From Mucilaginibacter sp. PAMC 26640 (GTDB lineage: Bacteria; Bacteroidota; Bacteroidia; Sphingobacteriales; Sphingobacteriaceae), in NCBI GenBank assembly GCA_001596135.1, contig CP014773.1, positions 4,340,001 to 4,404,000 of the forward strand: 64,000 nucleotides of DNA. The letters run 5' to 3'. The notes below the pieces were generated by a model, which was not told where the DNA came from, searched no databases, and saw only the letters and a program-made list of their open reading frames with translations. This document shows positions 8,199-16,049 of the stretch, in pieces. How positions within the stretch are numbered: position 1 is the stretch's first letter; the number at the start of each line of letters is the position of its first letter. A program made the position numbers and the translations under genes.

Positions 8199-8374
8199 AA
8201 ACTTATCAACTTTATATCGCCGCACTGGGTAGCTTCAGCCTGATCTACACCAAGCTTTTGTTGATAGTAGGTGTTTGCAGGCGTGTTTTTCAAAGTATCT
8301 TTTTGTTGCCCAAAGCTTTTATTGGATAATTTAATCACTAAAAAGGCAACAACAACTGATAAGAAATATTTCAT
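8195..8374 (-). CDS. small secreted protein, 59 residues
   Basis: ATG at 8374, TGA at 8195-8197. The product begins MKYFLSVVVAFLVIKLS and continues to NKSFGQQ, a typical signal peptide with cleavage after SFGQ or SFG, leaving about 35 mature residues (TYYQQKLGVDQAEATQCGD). Its stop codon overlaps the start of the downstream lipoprotein gene (ATGA), implying translational coupling. The mature part looks like the beginning of a longer Bacteroidota secreted family with a YxxxLGVD motif, so it may be truncated. A strong inverted repeat lies just upstream at 8392-8445. Confidence 0.6.
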   Translation of the reverse strand: MKYFLSVVVAFLVIKLSNKSFGQQKDTLKNTPANTYYQQKLGVDQAEATQCGDIKLISL

Positions 8375-8391
8375 ATTGGTTTAGATTGGTG

Positions 8392-8445
8392 AATTAAAGG
8401 TATAATATAGTTTGTAAAAACATGTACTATATTATACCTTTAATT
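8392..8445. repeat. perfect 20-bp inverted repeat with 14-nt loop
   Basis: The arms 8392-8411 and 8426-8445 are exact reverse complements, AT-rich except a GG/CC pair; the loop is 8412-8425. The near arm begins 18 bp upstream of the ATG at 8374, so it could be an operator, a leader hairpin in the mRNA of the small gene, or a small mobile remnant. Each arm contains TACCTTTA on the minus strand, close to the -7 consensus. Confidence 0.55.
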
Positions 8446-8592
8446 ATTTAGAAACATAAATTTATTTATTTCAGCTGATTAAATTCAAATAAATTACGAT
8501 GTTTTCCTGACGTAATTAAAAAGCCATCTAATTTAGCTTTAAAAGATAATTTTTCAATCGCACATTGTATTCAGCTCGATAGATTTTGTAGG

Positions 8593-8930
8593 AATTGAAT
8601 GACTTCGAATTTCGAATGTTTAATTTCGAAATTATTTATAAAGTACCGCCAGGTTTAGTTATTCTTTTCAACCGAAATTGTACCAATACGTTCGTGTTTT
8701 TTAATCCTTTGAATCAGCAAATTCGAAATTGAAAATTCGAAATACTCAAGTAATTTCGAATTTACTTCCCTCCAATCCTAATGATTTTGCATCAGCAATT
8801 TCGAAATTGAAAATTCGAATTTCGAGATAATTTATTGATTGAACATTCGAAATTCGAAATTCCTTCCCTCCATTCGGAATGGTTATTGCACTTTTGCATC
8901 AGCGAATTCGAAACCAAAAATTCGAATCTC
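8593..8930. repeat. TTCGAA-rich imperfect repeats in a gene-free stretch
   Basis: The stretch 8446-8944 has no supportable gene. It is crowded with AATTTCGAAATT-type palindromes. Three related units of about 35 bp, each starting with ATCAGC and containing two TTCGAA-type sites, begin near 8713, 8790 and 8898; two of them are preceded by TTCCCTCCA(A/T)TC (near 8765 and 8864). Spacing is uneven, about 77 and 108 bp, so it is not a CRISPR. The last unit ends just before the start of the next gene and may include its promoter. Confidence 0.55.
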
Positions 8931-8944
8931 TAAACTTCTACATT

Positions 8945-9565
8945 ATGCTTATCAAAATCTATCCAGAAAATCCGAACCAAAAAGCTATTGAGCAGGCAGC
9001 TGATGTGTTAAGAAAGGGCGGGCTCATCATCTACCCTACCGATACAGTTTACGGTTTGGGCTGCGATATCACCAATCATAAAGCCATTGAGGCCATCTGC
9101 AAGATCAGGAACATTAAGCCCGAGAAAGCCAACTTTTCTTTTATCTGCTACGATCTGAGCCATATTTCGGATTATATCAAACCAATAGATAATACTACTT
9201 TCCGGGTGCTGAAGAAAGCGTTGCCCGGGCCGTTTACGTTTATATTCAATGCCAGTCATGCTGTACCAAAACTGTTAAGCTCTAATAAAAAAACAGTCGG
9301 CATTCGTGTTCCGGATAACAATATCGCCAGGGAGATTGTCAAAGCACTAGGCAACCCTATTCTCTCAACCTCCATCAGAGACGATGATGACATTATCGAA
9401 TATTCTACTGACCCGGAACTGATCTATGAAAAATACCAGGACATGGTTGACCTGGTGATCGATGGCGGCTACGGTGATAACGTAGCATCCACGGTAATCA
9501 ACTGTACATCCGGTGAGTTTGAGGTAATTCGCGAAGGAAAAGGAAAACTGGAAGATTACCTGTAG
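8945..9565 (+). CDS. tsaC: L-threonylcarbamoyladenylate synthase, YrdC/Sua5 type
   Basis: 206 residues from the ATG at 8945; an earlier in-frame start would run through the repeat region and add residues unlike the family. The YrdC domain is complete: AADVLRKGGLIIYPTDTVYG with the KxR-like residues, CKIRNIKPEKANFSFIC, LPGPFTFIF, VGIRVPDN, and the end STVINCTSGEFEVIREG. The enzyme makes threonylcarbamoyl-AMP from threonine, bicarbonate and ATP, the first step of the t6A37 tRNA modification. It is a single-domain version without the Sua5 C-terminal domain. The downstream M50-TPR gene starts 32 nt later and may be cotranscribed. Confidence 0.93.
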   Translation: MLIKIYPENPNQKAIEQAADVLRKGGLIIYPTDTVYGLGCDITNHKAIEAICKIRNIKPEKANFSFICYDLSHISDYIKPIDNTTFRVLKKALPGPFTFIFNASHAVPKLLSSNKKTVGIRVPDNNIAREIVKALGNPILSTSIRDDDDIIEYSTDPELIYEKYQDMVDLVIDGGYGDNVASTVINCTSGEFEVIREGKGKLEDYL

Positions 9566-9597
9566 GAAATTCTTTAAAATAGCAATAGTTTTAGCTT

Positions 9598-10776
9598 GTG
9601 ATCGATAACTGGGTTTACCTATCTATATTCGCTATTCTTGGTTTGTTATGTATAAATACGGTAAGTTTTATTCTCATTTTTTTGCATGAATTGGCACATG
9701 CGCTACCGGCTATTTATTATACAAAAAGGAATGTAACCATTTATATTGGCTCTTATTCCGAATTTGAGGGCTGGAAATTTGTAATAGGAAAACTTACTAT
9801 TAAGGTTAAATTGCGCCTTTCCTATCTGCGTGCGGAAGGGTTTTGCCGTTTTGAACCGCTACCATCCACCCTTGAAAATGCTATCATTTTATTTGCCGGT
9901 CCTGCAGGCACTCTGCTTATTGCATCATTGCTGTACCCTTTCTTAATTGATACCAGTGTGCATGGTGCGCTGAAACTTATTATTGTAGTATTTTTCGCTT
10001 TAGCCTTGTTAAGTTTAATAAGCAATTTATACCCACGTAAGTTAGAGCGCGATTCTACGCTCTATTCTGATGGGCTGCAGATATTGACTCTGCTTAAACT
10101 TAGGGGTGCCAACAAAAATCTGTTTAAAGCTGCCAGTCTGTTTCATAACGATGAATTTGAGAAAACATTAGCCGAGCTTGATCAAATAGACAAAAAATAC
10201 TTAAACGAATATATCTGCAGCCTGTACATCCAAAGTTATGTTGAGCTTAAGCAATTTGAACTACTTACTACTTTTACTAACAGGTATCTGACGGCAACGT
10301 TGAAGCAATCGCTGACCTCTTATAATTGCGTCAACTTATCATTTGCTCATATCCAATTGAAAGAGTATAATGAGGCACTGGAATTATTGACCCGGGCCAT
10401 TGAATTGAATGAGGATTACTACGCCCTCAATAACCGGGGTTTTGTGTACAACTTGCTTGGGAATTATAACGCAGCCTGTGATGACCTGAATAAGGCTATA
10501 GAAATAGATCCTGCGTCGGCATATGCGGTAACCAACCGCGCATATGCCAATGTTAAACTCGGGCTGCTTGACGAAGCCCTTGCCGATATCAATAAATCAA
10601 TGGAATTGAACGACGGCAACTCTTACGTTTATCTTGTACAGGGAATGTATTTATTAGAAACCGGCGACGCTAGCGCAGCGCTGCATAATTTTGAAACAGC
10701 CAAGAAATTAAATCCCACCACGGTATTGGTGGATGAGTACATTACCCTTGCTATAGAAAAAACAACCAAGGTTTAG
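9598..10776 (+). CDS. M50-like membrane metalloprotease fused to TPR repeats
   Basis: 392 residues with a GTG start at 9598. Residues 5-30 form a membrane helix running into HELAH (His30, Glu31, His34), the HExxH zinc motif. The segment FAGPAGTLL near 99-107 and NLYP at 143-146 followed by SDGLQI (Asp158) match the second M50 signature that supplies the third zinc ligand. A further membrane segment lies at about 122-145. From residue 200 the protein is made of helical repeats, with clear TPR units from 250 to 380 (for example YALNNRGFVYNLLGNYNAAC). Likely an intramembrane site-2-type protease with a cytosolic protein-binding domain. Substrate unknown. Confidence 0.72.
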   Translation: MIDNWVYLSIFAILGLLCINTVSFILIFLHELAHALPAIYYTKRNVTIYIGSYSEFEGWKFVIGKLTIKVKLRLSYLRAEGFCRFEPLPSTLENAIILFAGPAGTLLIASLLYPFLIDTSVHGALKLIIVVFFALALLSLISNLYPRKLERDSTLYSDGLQILTLLKLRGANKNLFKAASLFHNDEFEKTLAELDQIDKKYLNEYICSLYIQSYVELKQFELLTTFTNRYLTATLKQSLTSYNCVNLSFAHIQLKEYNEALELLTRAIELNEDYYALNNRGFVYNLLGNYNAACDDLNKAIEIDPASAYAVTNRAYANVKLGLLDEALADINKSMELNDGNSYVYLVQGMYLLETGDASAALHNFETAKKLNPTTVLVDEYITLAIEKTTKV

Positions 10777-10796
10777 GGGCAGATCCCCCATCTCGG

Positions 10797-11588
10797 TTAA
10801 GCCTTTATTCCTTTTATAAAAGCAGGGATCTTTTGCATGTAATCATCCTGCCCCAGCAGCTTTACAAATGCGCTCCCTACAATGGCTCCGTTGGCATATT
10901 GACAGGCTTTGCTAAAGGAATTATGGTCGGAAATTCCGAAGCCGATTATAGCAGGGTTTTTCAGCTGCATGCCTTTTACGCGCTTGTAGTAGTCTTCAAT
11001 ACTGTCGGTTAATTGCAGGCTGCCGCCAGTAATAGAGGACGACGAAAGCAGGTAGATAAAGCTATTGCTTAACTCATCTACCTTGCGGATGCGTTCTTCT
11101 GAAGTTTGAGGCGTCACCAGAAAAATATTGCTGAGGTTATGATCTTGAAAATGGTTGCTGTACAGCATCTCATACTCGTACATTGGCAGATCTGGTACAA
11201 TAATACCATCTACACCTACCGCCGCAGCTTGCTTACAGAAATTTTCAACACCGTACTGTACAATTGGGTTGACGTAACCCATTAACAGCACCGGGATGCT
11301 TACTCTTTTGCGAAGATCTTTCAACTGCTCAAACAAAACGTTTAGCGTCATTCCGTTCAGGAGAGCAGTTTCAGAACTATGCTGAATCGTAGGCCCGTCT
11401 GCAACCGGATCAGAATACGGAAAACCAATTTCCAGGAAATCCGCACCGGCTTGTTCCAGGGCTTCGGCAATGTCTACCGTTGTATTTAGTTTAGGGTAGC
11501 CTGCTGTAAAATATATTGACAGCAAATTTTCCTTTTTATTAGCAAAAAGTTGGTTTAACCTGTTCATAGCGGTAATTGCATCGGCCAT
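10797..11588 (-). CDS. trpA: tryptophan synthase alpha chain
   Basis: 263 residues, normal length. The TIM barrel carries the catalytic acids in DFLEIGFPYSDPVADGPTIQ (Glu53 and Asp64) and the phosphate-binding loops near GFGISDHNS and GAIVGSAFVK. It cleaves indole-3-glycerol phosphate to indole and glyceraldehyde 3-phosphate in complex with TrpB. No other trp gene is in the window: the upstream neighbour on this strand is a deacetylase 119 bp away, and a TAATTTTG -7 element lies in that gap, so trpA has its own promoter. Confidence 0.96.
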   Translation of the reverse strand: MADAITAMNRLNQLFANKKENLLSIYFTAGYPKLNTTVDIAEALEQAGADFLEIGFPYSDPVADGPTIQHSSETALLNGMTLNVLFEQLKDLRKRVSIPVLLMGYVNPIVQYGVENFCKQAAAVGVDGIIVPDLPMYEYEMLYSNHFQDHNLSNIFLVTPQTSEERIRKVDELSNSFIYLLSSSSITGGSLQLTDSIEDYYKRVKGMQLKNPAIIGFGISDHNSFSKACQYANGAIVGSAFVKLLGQDDYMQKIPAFIKGIKA

Positions 11589-11614
11589 TGTTGTACGTAT
11601 AAAATAGTATGCTG

Positions 11615-11622
11615 CAAAATTA
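11615..11622 (-). promoter_or_regulatory. -7 element of trpA
   Basis: On the minus strand TAATTTTG matches TAnnTTTG and lies 26 bp upstream of the trpA ATG, giving a leader of about 20 nt, too short for a classical attenuator. Confidence 0.5.
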
Positions 11623-11707
11623 TTGATATTAATTTGCTTTAGCGTTCAATAGGATAAAAATTCAAATTAATAATGGCTATTAACGATCCTATTAGCATCT
11701 TACTCAC

Positions 11708-12610
11708 TCAAAAGAACAAGTCATTCGCTACCCGGTAAGTATTGCAATGTGCTTCTACAATGTCTTTGATGCCGGGTGAATATCCCCCACCCATACTTAC
11801 CTGCACCGGGAGATTCCGCAATTTGCACTGTTCAAGTACAAACCTGTCACGTTCTTTACAGCCCTGCTTACTTAGTGAAAGTTTTCCCAATTTATCTGAT
11901 GCCAAAACGTCTACCCCGGCCAGGTAAAAAACAAAATCGGGCACATGGGTTGCAAAAAGGTTTGGCAAAGTGTTTTTGAGTAAGCCCAGATACGCTTCAT
12001 CGCCGATCCCGTCATCAAGCGGAAGATCAAGATCAGAATGTTCTTTTCTGAACGGAAAATTCTTTTCACCGTGCATAGAGAAAGTGAACACACGGGGATC
12101 TTTCTCGAAGATCTGAGCCGTGCCGTTTCCCTGGTGAACATCTAAATCAATAATTAAGATAGAATTTGATAAGTTTCTATTTAATAAGTAGTTAGCTGCA
12201 ATGGCCTGATCGTTTAATAAACAGAAACCTTCCCCCCAATTGCTGCCTGCATGATGGGTACCACCGGCGACGTTAAAGGCAATACCATGATCAAAAGCGT
12301 AGTGGCAGCCATCTATTGTTCCTTTCGCTATCCTGATCTCACGCTCCACCAATTTGGCTGATAAAGGAAAACCGGTACGGCGCTGATCTTTGGCCGGCAG
12401 GGTTAAATCACGCAGCTGCTCCCAATAGGCCTTTTCATGCGTAAACAGAATTGTCTCTTCATCCAGCTCCGCAGGTGAAAATAAATTTTCCGGCTCAATC
12501 ACGCCCTCGTGCAGCAGTTGTGCGGGTATCAGTTCGTATTTGAGCATCGGGAAGCGGTGCCCTTCGGGAAGCGGATGCGCATAGATGGGATCGAAAGCTA
12601 TTTTAAGCAT
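11708..12610 (-). CDS. histone deacetylase family (acetoin utilisation-type) amidohydrolase
   Basis: 300 residues from the ATG at 12610; the upstream in-frame extension overlaps the bestrophin gene and does not resemble the family. The class II deacetylase fold is clear: AGGTHHAGSNWGEGFCLLND contains the catalytic His pair, ILIIDLDVHQGNGTAQIF holds the zinc-binding Asp/His, and DFVFYLAGVDVLASDKLGKL the last zinc Asp. Such bacterial enzymes deacetylate acetylated lysines, polyamines or small amides. The start is 4 nt after the bestrophin stop, which places it third in the kynU-bestrophin-deacetylase operon. Confidence 0.9.
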   Translation of the reverse strand: MLKIAFDPIYAHPLPEGHRFPMLKYELIPAQLLHEGVIEPENLFSPAELDEETILFTHEKAYWEQLRDLTLPAKDQRRTGFPLSAKLVEREIRIAKGTIDGCHYAFDHGIAFNVAGGTHHAGSNWGEGFCLLNDQAIAANYLLNRNLSNSILIIDLDVHQGNGTAQIFEKDPRVFTFSMHGEKNFPFRKEHSDLDLPLDDGIGDEAYLGLLKNTLPNLFATHVPDFVFYLAGVDVLASDKLGKLSLSKQGCKERDRFVLEQCKLRNLPVQVSMGGGYSPGIKDIVEAHCNTYRVANDLFF

Positions 12611-12614
12611 AGAT

Positions 12615-13472
12615 TTACCTGGAAAAGATCTCGCCAACGTGCTTTTCAATGTTCTCGCAAATATTGTCCACCGGCAAATCATTCGCGTCATAACCAAATG
12701 GATCTTCAATTTCTTCAGCAATCAGTTCTATACTGGCGAAAACAAAAAGAATAAAACCAATGATAGGCATGATAAAATACTTAAGATCGAAAGCCCAGGT
12801 AAAGGGCAAAGTCATGATATAGGTAAAGATAAACTTCTTGATAAAAACACTGTAAGAAAACGGTATGGGTGTTTTTTTGATCCGCTCACATGCCCCACAA
12901 ATATCTGTAAAAGAAGTAATTTCGGTGGTTATACTAACCAATTGCTCCGGGTTGATCTGCCCTTGCTTGTTAAGGCGATAAACGTGTTTAATGATGTCCG
13001 ACGCTACCTGATTAGGTACGTGCTTTTTCGGGTCGATAACTATAAATCCTTGCTCCTCCGCAACATAGGTATCCCGCAGGTGATCGCGAAGGGTTCGCGC
13101 AAAGCGGGGAATGGCATAAGCGAAAAAGGCAAACTCCTCATCGTTGACGAGGTGTTTTAATTTGATAGCCAGGTTACGGCTATTGTTGGTAAGGCTCCCC
13201 CAGATCTTACGGCCTTCCCACCAGCGATCATAGGCAGAATTAATTCGGAAGGCCAGCAGTAATGAAAATACAAAACCTATGGTTTGATGTATATAGATCA
13301 CTTTCCTCAAAATACTCGTTTCTTCCAGATGAAAAACATCCAGCAATAAAAAAGTGACAACACCAGCATAGATACTAACACAGGTCATCAGCGGGAAAAG
13401 CTCACGCAGGGTATCGGCCTTATTAAACCGGAATATGAGCGAAAACCACTGTTTAGGATTATAGTATATCAT
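12615..13472 (-). CDS. bestrophin-like (UPF0187) anion channel family protein
   Basis: 285 residues with four membrane segments: about 27-50, 57-77 and two near 205-245. The family marker AFRINSAYDRWWEGRKIWG is intact, as is the C-terminal DPFGYDANDLPVD that in bestrophins follows the last helix. Bestrophin homologues form pentameric ion channels. The start codon overlaps the last base of the kynU stop, and the deacetylase begins 4 nt after its own stop, so all three genes are probably translated from one mRNA. Ion selectivity cannot be predicted. Confidence 0.88.
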   Translation of the reverse strand: MIYYNPKQWFSLIFRFNKADTLRELFPLMTCVSIYAGVVTFLLLDVFHLEETSILRKVIYIHQTIGFVFSLLLAFRINSAYDRWWEGRKIWGSLTNNSRNLAIKLKHLVNDEEFAFFAYAIPRFARTLRDHLRDTYVAEEQGFIVIDPKKHVPNQVASDIIKHVYRLNKQGQINPEQLVSITTEITSFTDICGACERIKKTPIPFSYSVFIKKFIFTYIMTLPFTWAFDLKYFIMPIIGFILFVFASIELIAEEIEDPFGYDANDLPVDNICENIEKHVGEIFSR

Positions 13473-14764
13473 TATTCTTTTATAACAGCATCAAGGGCTT
13501 TAAAAAGGTATTGTGCGGCATTAAAAACATTCGTAAAGGTATTATATAACGGCACAGCACTCAGGCGGATCACATTCGGCTCCCGCCAGTCGCCAATAAC
13601 CCCATTTTCAGCCAGGTAATTAAATATGTCTTTTGCATTATTCTTACAAACTATAGATAACTGGCAGCCACGCTCAGCTTTGTTTTTTGGGGTAATGATC
13701 CGGTACACCTCATCTTCCATTTTTTCGTTGATCTCATTGATCAAAAACTCGAGATAACCAGTTAAAGCTTCGCTTTTTGCACGAAGCAGCTTAAGCCCCC
13801 CTGCATTATCAAAAATATCCAGTGATGCTTTGTGTAGTGCCAGCAGCATGATTGGCGCTGTGCTTACGTTCCAGCCCTCAGCGCCCGCTTCCGGCTCGAA
13901 CCCTTGTGCCATCAAAAACCGTTTATCATTTCGATACCCCCACCAGCCGGCAAAGCGATCAAGGCCGGTATCTCCAAAATGTTTGTCATGCACAAACACA
14001 CCGCTGATACCGCCCGGACCAGAATTCATGTATTTGTAGGAGCACCAGCAAGCAAAATCGGCATCCCAATCATGCATGTTAAGAGGTACATTGCCTGCTG
14101 CATGTGCCAGGTCGAAACCAGCAAAAGCTCCGGCCCCGTGGGCTGCTTTGGCGATAGCTGCCATATCAAACAGCTGGCCGGTAAAGTAGTTTATTCCGCT
14201 AAACATCACCAGCGCCAGCTCACCAGCATTCTCCCGGATCTTTTGAATAATATCTTCGGTACGTAAAGTTACCTCTCCCTCACGCGGATACACTTCCACA
14301 ATAGCCTCGCCTGGATCGTATCCATGAAACTTTACCTGGCTTTCCATTGCGTATTGATCTGAAGGAAATGCACCAGCTTCCATCAGGATCTTAAATCTTT
14401 TACTCGTTGGTTTATAGAAGCTTACCATCAACAGGTGAAGATTCACTGTAAGCGAATTCATGATGGTGATCTCATCCGTTCGGGCACCTATAATATCCGC
14501 AAGCGTAGGGATAAGCTGCTTATGGTAGGATAACCAGGGGTCATCTCCCACAAACCAGCCTTCTACAGCATTAGCCTGCCAGGCATCCAGTTGATCCTGC
14601 AGATACTTCCTGGCAGAAATGGGCTGTAAGCCTAAGGAGTTTCCGCAAAGGTAAATGGCATCCACACCTTTGTGTTTAGGAATATGGAACTGGGAACGAA
14701 ACAGTTTAAGCTCATCCCTTTCGTCCTGTTCTGCTGCAAAACTTAAAGTTGACTGGTAAATCAT
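13472..14764 (-). CDS. kynU: kynureninase
   Basis: 430 residues, typical for the family. The fold-type I PLP enzyme shows YLCGNSLGLQP near the start, FDLAHAAGNVPLNMHDWDAD and the PLP lysine in CWCSYKYMNSG (Lys244), followed by GWWGYRNDKRF. It hydrolyses kynurenine to anthranilate and alanine, or 3-hydroxykynurenine to 3-hydroxyanthranilate. No kynurenine 3-monooxygenase, tryptophan dioxygenase or 3-hydroxyanthranilate dioxygenase gene is nearby, so it may feed anthranilate or act in tryptophan breakdown with unlinked genes. First gene of the operon with the bestrophin and deacetylase. Confidence 0.95.
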   Translation of the reverse strand: MIYQSTLSFAAEQDERDELKLFRSQFHIPKHKGVDAIYLCGNSLGLQPISARKYLQDQLDAWQANAVEGWFVGDDPWLSYHKQLIPTLADIIGARTDEITIMNSLTVNLHLLMVSFYKPTSKRFKILMEAGAFPSDQYAMESQVKFHGYDPGEAIVEVYPREGEVTLRTEDIIQKIRENAGELALVMFSGINYFTGQLFDMAAIAKAAHGAGAFAGFDLAHAAGNVPLNMHDWDADFACWCSYKYMNSGPGGISGVFVHDKHFGDTGLDRFAGWWGYRNDKRFLMAQGFEPEAGAEGWNVSTAPIMLLALHKASLDIFDNAGGLKLLRAKSEALTGYLEFLINEINEKMEDEVYRIITPKNKAERGCQLSIVCKNNAKDIFNYLAENGVIGDWREPNVIRLSAVPLYNTFTNVFNAAQYLFKALDAVIKE

Positions 14765-14825
14765 TAGTCAATAATACAGAAAAGAGATGATTTGATCATA
14801 TACAAATGCAGTTTGCTTATAACAT

Positions 14826-14866
14826 ACAGCGGCCTTAAAGTATCTCTTATACTTCAAGGCCGCTGT
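14826..14866. terminator. 17-bp hairpin downstream of the PPOX-like gene
   Basis: Arms 14826-14842 and 14850-14866 are complementary except one position (core ACAGCGGCCTT), loop 7 nt. It is 44 nt past the stop of the leftward gene at 14910. No long U-run follows on the minus strand, so the terminator call is moderate. Confidence 0.55.
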
Positions 14867-14909
14867 GTGGTTGCTGCGCTCCGCGCCAAGTTCATTCGCA
14901 AAAAATTCG

Positions 14910-15407
14910 TTATAAATCTATCTTACCGTGCTCACCTTCGCCATACCGTTTACCGGTGACTACGGCTTTAAGCATATTGAACATTACAACCATACTGCTG
15001 CTGCTGCTATCCCAAAATTCTGCATCGGTTGGTGTGATTTTTATTAACGTAAGTTTCGGATCTTCGATGCCTTCCGGGAAAAACGCCTTGATAAAAGGAT
15101 TCCAAAACTCTTTCATCTTAGCCTTATCATCCACAAATTCGGCCTCACCAATGATGCTTAAATAAGTATGATTGCCAGGATCGGAATAGGTGAGCGATAC
15201 CGTGTTCTCTACGGAAATCTCACTTGCTTTTTCAGAATATTCGTTAGTGAAGAACCATATATTGCCTTCGGTATCTACGTTAGCAGTCCCCATTGGCCTG
15301 CTGCTAAAACCCTTTTCCGGGTTATAGGTAGTCAGCATTGCAGTTTTTACTTCTTTAATTTTATCCTGCAGGTATTGCAGGCTTTCGGTTTTAGACCAGT
15401 TGCTCAT
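14910..15407 (-). CDS. pyridoxamine 5'-phosphate oxidase-like (general stress protein 26-type) flavin-binding protein
   Basis: 165 residues forming one split-barrel domain: IKEVKTAMLTTYNPEKGFSS, then RPMGTANVDTEGNIWFFTN, SLTYSDPGNHTYLSIIGEAE and the end FNMLKAVVTGKRYGEGEHGK. The last segment is characteristic of the GSP26/PPOX-related family rather than of PdxH. These proteins bind FMN or FAD and are linked to general stress; the substrate is unknown. Stands between the 3-methyladenine glycosylase gene and kynU on the same strand, with a hairpin behind it. Confidence 0.85.
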   Translation of the reverse strand: MSNWSKTESLQYLQDKIKEVKTAMLTTYNPEKGFSSRPMGTANVDTEGNIWFFTNEYSEKASEISVENTVSLTYSDPGNHTYLSIIGEAEFVDDKAKMKEFWNPFIKAFFPEGIEDPKLTLIKITPTDAEFWDSSSSSMVVMFNMLKAVVTGKRYGEGEHGKIDL

Positions 15408-15446
15408 CTTGTTTGTTCTTAGATGAATGATAAACCAACCAAAAAA

Positions 15447-16049
15447 TTATTTGTTGGGCTTACTTACATAAATATTTCCACGCAAGTAAAAGCGGTAAGG
15501 CAAAAAAGCGTCCTCTCCGGCGTAACCAACCCCTATCCTTGGCCCTGCTGCGACTTCATCATCCGAAAATCTTAAACCTCTATCCTCTATCCAAATGGTA
15601 TCGCTCTGTAAGCTAATGGCATTAACCTTCCTGGAAATTCCGAGAGCTTTTGCTACAGACCCCGGCCCTTTGGTAATATTGGCTTTAAGCGTTTCCATGT
15701 TCCGGCGGGCCATGATAATATCGATACCCTCTGTTGGAACAACCGCCCTGATCAGTATTGCGTGTGGCTGTCCTTCAACCGAAGTAACGATATTGAACAT
15801 TTCGTGTATACCGTAACAAAGATAAACATACGCTACACCACCCTGCATATACATAGTTTGGGTACGCGGTGTCAGCTTGCCTCCGTAGGAATGAGAAGCC
15901 CTATCGGTAACGCCTGCATAAGCTTCTGTTTCAACTATATAACCGCCACTAACTTCACCGTTTATTGAGGTGAATAAATACTTCCCTATCAGGTCACGGC
16001 TCAGGGCAACAACGTCGCTGCTGAGGTAGTATTCATTTGGAAGTTTCAT
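15447..16049 (-). CDS. mpg: DNA-3-methyladenine glycosylase (AAG/MPG type)
   Basis: 200 residues, the usual bacterial length. Family landmarks: LSRDLIGKYLF, GYIVETEAYAGVTDRASHSY with the catalytic Glu, TPRTQTMYMQGGVAYVYLCYGIHEMFNIVT, and ITKGPGSVAKALGI. The enzyme excises alkylated adenine and guanine and hypoxanthine from DNA to start base-excision repair. Its start codon overlaps the end of the upstream frameshifted hydrolase by 4 nt, so these are likely cotranscribed. Confidence 0.95.
   Translation of the reverse strand: MKLPNEYYLSSDVVALSRDLIGKYLFTSINGEVSGGYIVETEAYAGVTDRASHSYGGKLTPRTQTMYMQGGVAYVYLCYGIHEMFNIVTSVEGQPHAILIRAVVPTEGIDIIMARRNMETLKANITKGPGSVAKALGISRKVNAISLQSDTIWIEDRGLRFSDDEVAAGPRIGVGYAGEDAFLPYRFYLRGNIYVSKPNK

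Noticed and set aside
8593..8944. CRISPR array
   Set aside because: Units are few, imperfect and unevenly spaced (about 77 and 108 bp), and no cas gene is present.
12585..13160. 191-codon open frame antisense to the bestrophin gene
   Set aside because: The bestrophin frame carries the family motif and tight operon spacing; the other is a shadow.
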